This document shows positions 61,843-64,000 of a stretch of DNA of 64,000 bases, one piece after another; position 1 is the first letter of the stretch; the number at the start of each line of letters is the position of its first letter. The position numbers and the translations under genes are program-made. The notes under the pieces were generated by a model. The model did no database searches. It was not told the origin of the DNA and was given only the letters and a program-made list of their open reading frames with translations. The DNA lies in the NCBI GenBank assembly GCA_002411345.1, contig DHSL01000041.1, forward strand, positions 33,982-97,981. Direction: 5' to 3'. This DNA is from Bacteroidales bacterium UBA5287. GTDB lineage: Bacteria; Bacteroidota; Bacteroidia; Bacteroidales; Dysgonomonadaceae.

Positions 61843-62859
61843 ATGAAAAAGACATACTATTTATTTAATTCCGGAACTTTACATCGTAAAGATAACACAT
61901 TAAGATTTACTCCAATAGAAGAAGATGACAATGGGATTGAGCATGAAGGTCAACCTCGTTATCTTCCCATTGAAGATATATCTGAATTCTATGCATTTGG
62001 AGCATTAAATGCAAACAGTGCGTTGTATAATTTTCTTGGTCAGAATGATATTTCAGTTCATTTTTTTGATTATTACGAAAACTATACCGGATCATTCATG
62101 CCTCGTGACAGTTTACTATCGGGGAAAATGTTATTAGCGCAGACTTCAGCTTATCAAAACAAAAAGAAACGGTTGGAAATAGCACGTAAGTTTGTAGAGG
62201 GAGCAGCTTTTAACATGAATAAGAATTTACGTTATTACAATACACGTGGAAAAGATTTGGATGGTGTTATCGAAAAGATTGAATATTATGTTACTCAAAT
62301 TCCTCTAATGGAAAAAGTAGAAGAATTAATGGGTATAGAAGGAAATATACGTCAGACATACTATGAAGGATTTGGATTGATAATCCCTGATTTTGAGATG
62401 GGTAATCGTACGAAACAACCACCACAAAACGAAATAAATGCACTAATTTCTTTTGGGAATATGATGTGTTATTCGCAGTGTTTACGTGCAATTCATCAAA
62501 CTCAGCTAAATCCAACTATAAGTTATCTTCATACACCTGGTGAGCGTCGTTATTCACTCTCACTTGACATATCTGAAATTTTTAAACCTATAATGGTTGA
62601 TAGAGTGATTTTCAAGTTACTAAATAAAAGAGAATTGCAAGATAAGCATTTTGACAAGAAATTGAACAAATGTTTACTCAATCCTAACGGTAAGAAAATC
62701 TTTGTTAAAGCATTTGAAGAGAGACTCTCAGAAACTATTAAACATAGATCATTAAAACGAAATGTTAGTTATCGACACTTGATTAAATTGGAATGTTATA
62801 AGTTAAGCAAACATTTATTAGGAATAGAAGAATATAAACCATTTAAAATGTATTGGTGA
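61843..62859 (+). CDS. cas1: CRISPR integrase Cas1 (type I-B)
   Basis: The start is set at ATG 61843 (MKKTYYLFNSGTLHRKDNTL), the usual I-B Cas1 start; an in-frame ATG at 61810 adds 11 residues. The catalytic triad regions are visible: Glu in EELMGIEGNIRQTYYEGF, His in YLHTPGERRYSLSLDISE, and Asp or Glu of the same helix. Length is 338. It integrates new spacers with Cas2, whose gene starts one base after its stop codon. Confidence 0.95.
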   Translation: MKKTYYLFNSGTLHRKDNTLRFTPIEEDDNGIEHEGQPRYLPIEDISEFYAFGALNANSALYNFLGQNDISVHFFDYYENYTGSFMPRDSLLSGKMLLAQTSAYQNKKKRLEIARKFVEGAAFNMNKNLRYYNTRGKDLDGVIEKIEYYVTQIPLMEKVEELMGIEGNIRQTYYEGFGLIIPDFEMGNRTKQPPQNEINALISFGNMMCYSQCLRAIHQTQLNPTISYLHTPGERRYSLSLDISEIFKPIMVDRVIFKLLNKRELQDKHFDKKLNKCLLNPNGKKIFVKAFEERLSETIKHRSLKRNVSYRHLIKLECYKLSKHLLGIEEYKPFKMYW

Positions 62860-62860
62860 C

Positions 62861-63121
62861 GTGTATGTGATTTTAGTTTATGATATAGGTGAAAAAAGAG
62901 TTGGTAAAATGTTGAAACTTTGCAGGAAATATTTAAATTGGATTCAGAATTCCGTTTTTGAAGGAGAAATCACAGAGGTCAAGTTAAAAGAATTGACATT
63001 GAATGCAAAATTGATAATGAAAGAAGAAGATAGTTTAATTATTTTCTCTAGTCGTTCTGAACAGTTCCTCGACAAACAAATAATTGGTAAAGAGCGCAGT
63101 AGCACAGATATATTTTTATAA
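62861..63121 (+). CDS. cas2: CRISPR-associated protein Cas2
   Basis: An 86-residue ferredoxin-fold protein starting with GTG: MYVILVYDIGEKRVGKMLKL with the conserved Asp8, then CRKYLNWIQNSVFEGEITEV. It bridges the Cas1 dimers in the integration complex. It ends the cas operon, 212 bases before the first repeat of the array. Confidence 0.95.
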   Translation: MYVILVYDIGEKRVGKMLKLCRKYLNWIQNSVFEGEITEVKLKELTLNAKLIMKEEDSLIIFSSRSEQFLDKQIIGKERSSTDIFL

Positions 63122-63213
63122 GAGGTTGTCGGTTTTATGTTTTTAACTGATTTTGTTTAAGTAAAAATAAAACAAGTGATCTTTGACATGTTGAAAATCA
63201 AGATATAAAATAA

Positions 63214-63257
63214 GTTGTCGATAGACGGATATTTTCATATCTTTGTCTATCGACAAC
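63214..63257 (+). terminator. Large hairpin in the leader, possible cas operon terminator
   Basis: GTTGTCGATAGAC (63214-63226) and its perfect complement (63245-63257) enclose an inner GATAT/ATATC pair. A short T run (ATTTTTAT) follows. Stem strength and position 90 bases after cas2 fit an intrinsic terminator; a leader-binding site is the alternative. Confidence 0.65.
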
Positions 63258-63295
63258 ATTTTTATAACGAAAGTGAATTATAATTTTTGTTTAGA

Positions 63296-63318
63296 AGCTG
63301 AAATTCAGCTATTTTTTT
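63296..63318 (+). terminator. Second hairpin with T run, 16 bases before the first repeat
   Basis: AGCTGAA-A-TTCAGCT (63296-63310) is a perfect 15-base palindrome followed by ATTTTTTT. By sequence it looks like an intrinsic terminator on the + strand, but a one-base loop must open to a larger one, and it sits where array transcription is expected to pass. It may serve as a leader anchor motif. Confidence 0.5.
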
Positions 63319-63333
63319 GGTCGTTTATAACGG

Positions 63334-64000
63334 CTTTTAATTGAACCATTAGGAATTGAAATTTTGCAAAAGTGTTGAAGGATTATGATTTGAACAACTT
63401 TTAATTGAACCATTAGGAATTGAAATATAGTAATAATCAAATAAAAAACAACATTATGAAGCTTTTAATTGAACCATTAGGAATTGAAATGATGCTGACC
63501 TGAACGACTTGTTGAATGAAGCACAGCTTTTAATTGAACCATTAGGAATTGAAATTAAGGAGGTAAACCCATGCTTCAATAGTGCGATGCTTTTAATTGA
63601 ACCATTAGGAATTGAAATACCAAAATTAAAACTAAAGAACGTCGAGGTTGTATTCTTTTAATTGAACCATTAGGAATTGAAATGTTATATAATCCCAAAA
63701 TATCGCCAAATCGCCTTTTCTTTTAATTGAACCATTAGGAATTGAAATGGCTCATTCGATGTGCAAAAGTAATAACGCTTAACGCTTTTAATTGAACCAT
63801 TAGGAATTGAAATTTAAGAAGCGGTAACTTACCGTTCCAATTTATTGATGCTTTTAATTGAACCATTAGGAATTGAAATGTTTCAATCCGAATGATTACA
63901 AACCAAAGTATTCACTTTTAATTGAACCATTAGGAATTGAAATAGGATTGACTGTATCGTTAATGCTTTTGAATATAATACTTTTAATTGAACCATTAGG
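63334..64000 (+). CRISPR. Type I-B CRISPR array, 10 full repeats plus a cut eleventh
   Basis: The 29-base repeat begins CTTTTAATTG, continues AACCATTAGG and ends AATTGAAAT. All ten full copies are identical by eye. Repeats start at 63334, 63398, 63462, 63527, 63590, 63655, 63720, 63785, 63851, 63915 and 63981, the last being cut by the window end. The ten spacers have 35, 35, 36, 34, 36, 36, 36, 36, 37 and 35 or 37 bases (the last, 63944-63980, has 37). The 3' end ATTGAAAT would be the crRNA 5' handle, so the array reads on the + strand away from cas2. Uniform repeats are expected at the leader end. The array continues beyond the window. Confidence 0.98.

Larger units (their letters stand above)
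63122..63333 (+). promoter_or_regulatory. CRISPR leader
   Basis: An AT-rich, gene-free stretch between cas2 and the first repeat, in the position of the leader where new spacers enter and the array is transcribed. TAATTTTTG at 63281-63289 is close to the -7 consensus. Two hairpins lie inside it and are listed separately. Confidence 0.75.

Overview
The window looks like a chromosomal segment of an AT-rich member of the Bacteroidota, most likely order Bacteroidales. The grounds are a FecR/SusC/SusD receptor set, lipoproteins of Bacteroidota-specific families, BtuG/BtuH-type cobalamin genes, promoters of the TAnnTTTG type, and few Shine-Dalgarno-like sites. A Dysgonomonadaceae- or Tannerellaceae-like host is a guess from gene content only.

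Layout. (1) 1-22.6 kb, all on the + strand, is a peptidoglycan (muropeptide) utilisation locus: the end of a FecR anti-sigma factor, SusC, SusD, a surface lipoprotein, a GHL10 glycosidase-like lipoprotein, an amidase-like protein, a family 2 glycosyltransferase, a SpoIID-type protein, an AmpG-like permease, a DUF1343 (NamZ) exo-muramidase, a MurT-like DUF5009 membrane protein, a BadF/BadG sugar kinase (MurK), the MurNAc-6-P etherase MurQ and a small unknown protein. The inferred route is outer-membrane capture, periplasmic trimming, import of MurNAc, phosphorylation, and ether cleavage to GlcNAc-6-P. (2) 23-26.5 kb holds an erythromycin-esterase-like protein and a dead IS3-type transposase. 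(3) 26.6-42.4 kb is an accessory, defence-like island. It contains a small nucleotide-enzyme operon (PfkB kinase fused to nucleoside 2-deoxyribosyltransferase, followed by a divergent adenylosuccinate-synthetase homologue), McrBC, an SF1 helicase with a C-terminal DUF2726-like domain, a DUF488 gene pair, and relics of IS66, DUF6088, DUF4143 and SRAP genes. (4) 42.8-49.6 kb is a cobalamin-riboswitch-controlled B12 uptake operon (DUF4465 lipoprotein, BtuB-like receptor, BtuG-like propeller, PKD-type lipoprotein), ending in a GH20 fragment. (5) 49.9-53.3 kb is an ars-type operon (ArsR, ArsF-like, ArsG-like, small thioredoxin, permease) behind two tandem palindromic operators, facing a convergent SRAP gene. 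(6) 54.6-64 kb is a complete type I-B CRISPR-Cas locus, cas6-cas8b-cas7-cas5-cas3-cas4-cas1-cas2, followed by a leader and an array with 10 full 29-base repeats, cut by the window end.

Best candidates for something undescribed: the PfkB-NDT/PurA-like operon (26.6-29.8 kb), whose PurA homologue keeps the GTP and catalytic motifs but appears to have lost the aspartate-binding loop; the DUF488 pair (40.7-42.4 kb); the helicase-DUF2726 protein; and lineage-specific repetitive insertions in two adjacent peptidoglycan-salvage proteins. All assignments come from reading the translations by eye. No database or structure search was run.
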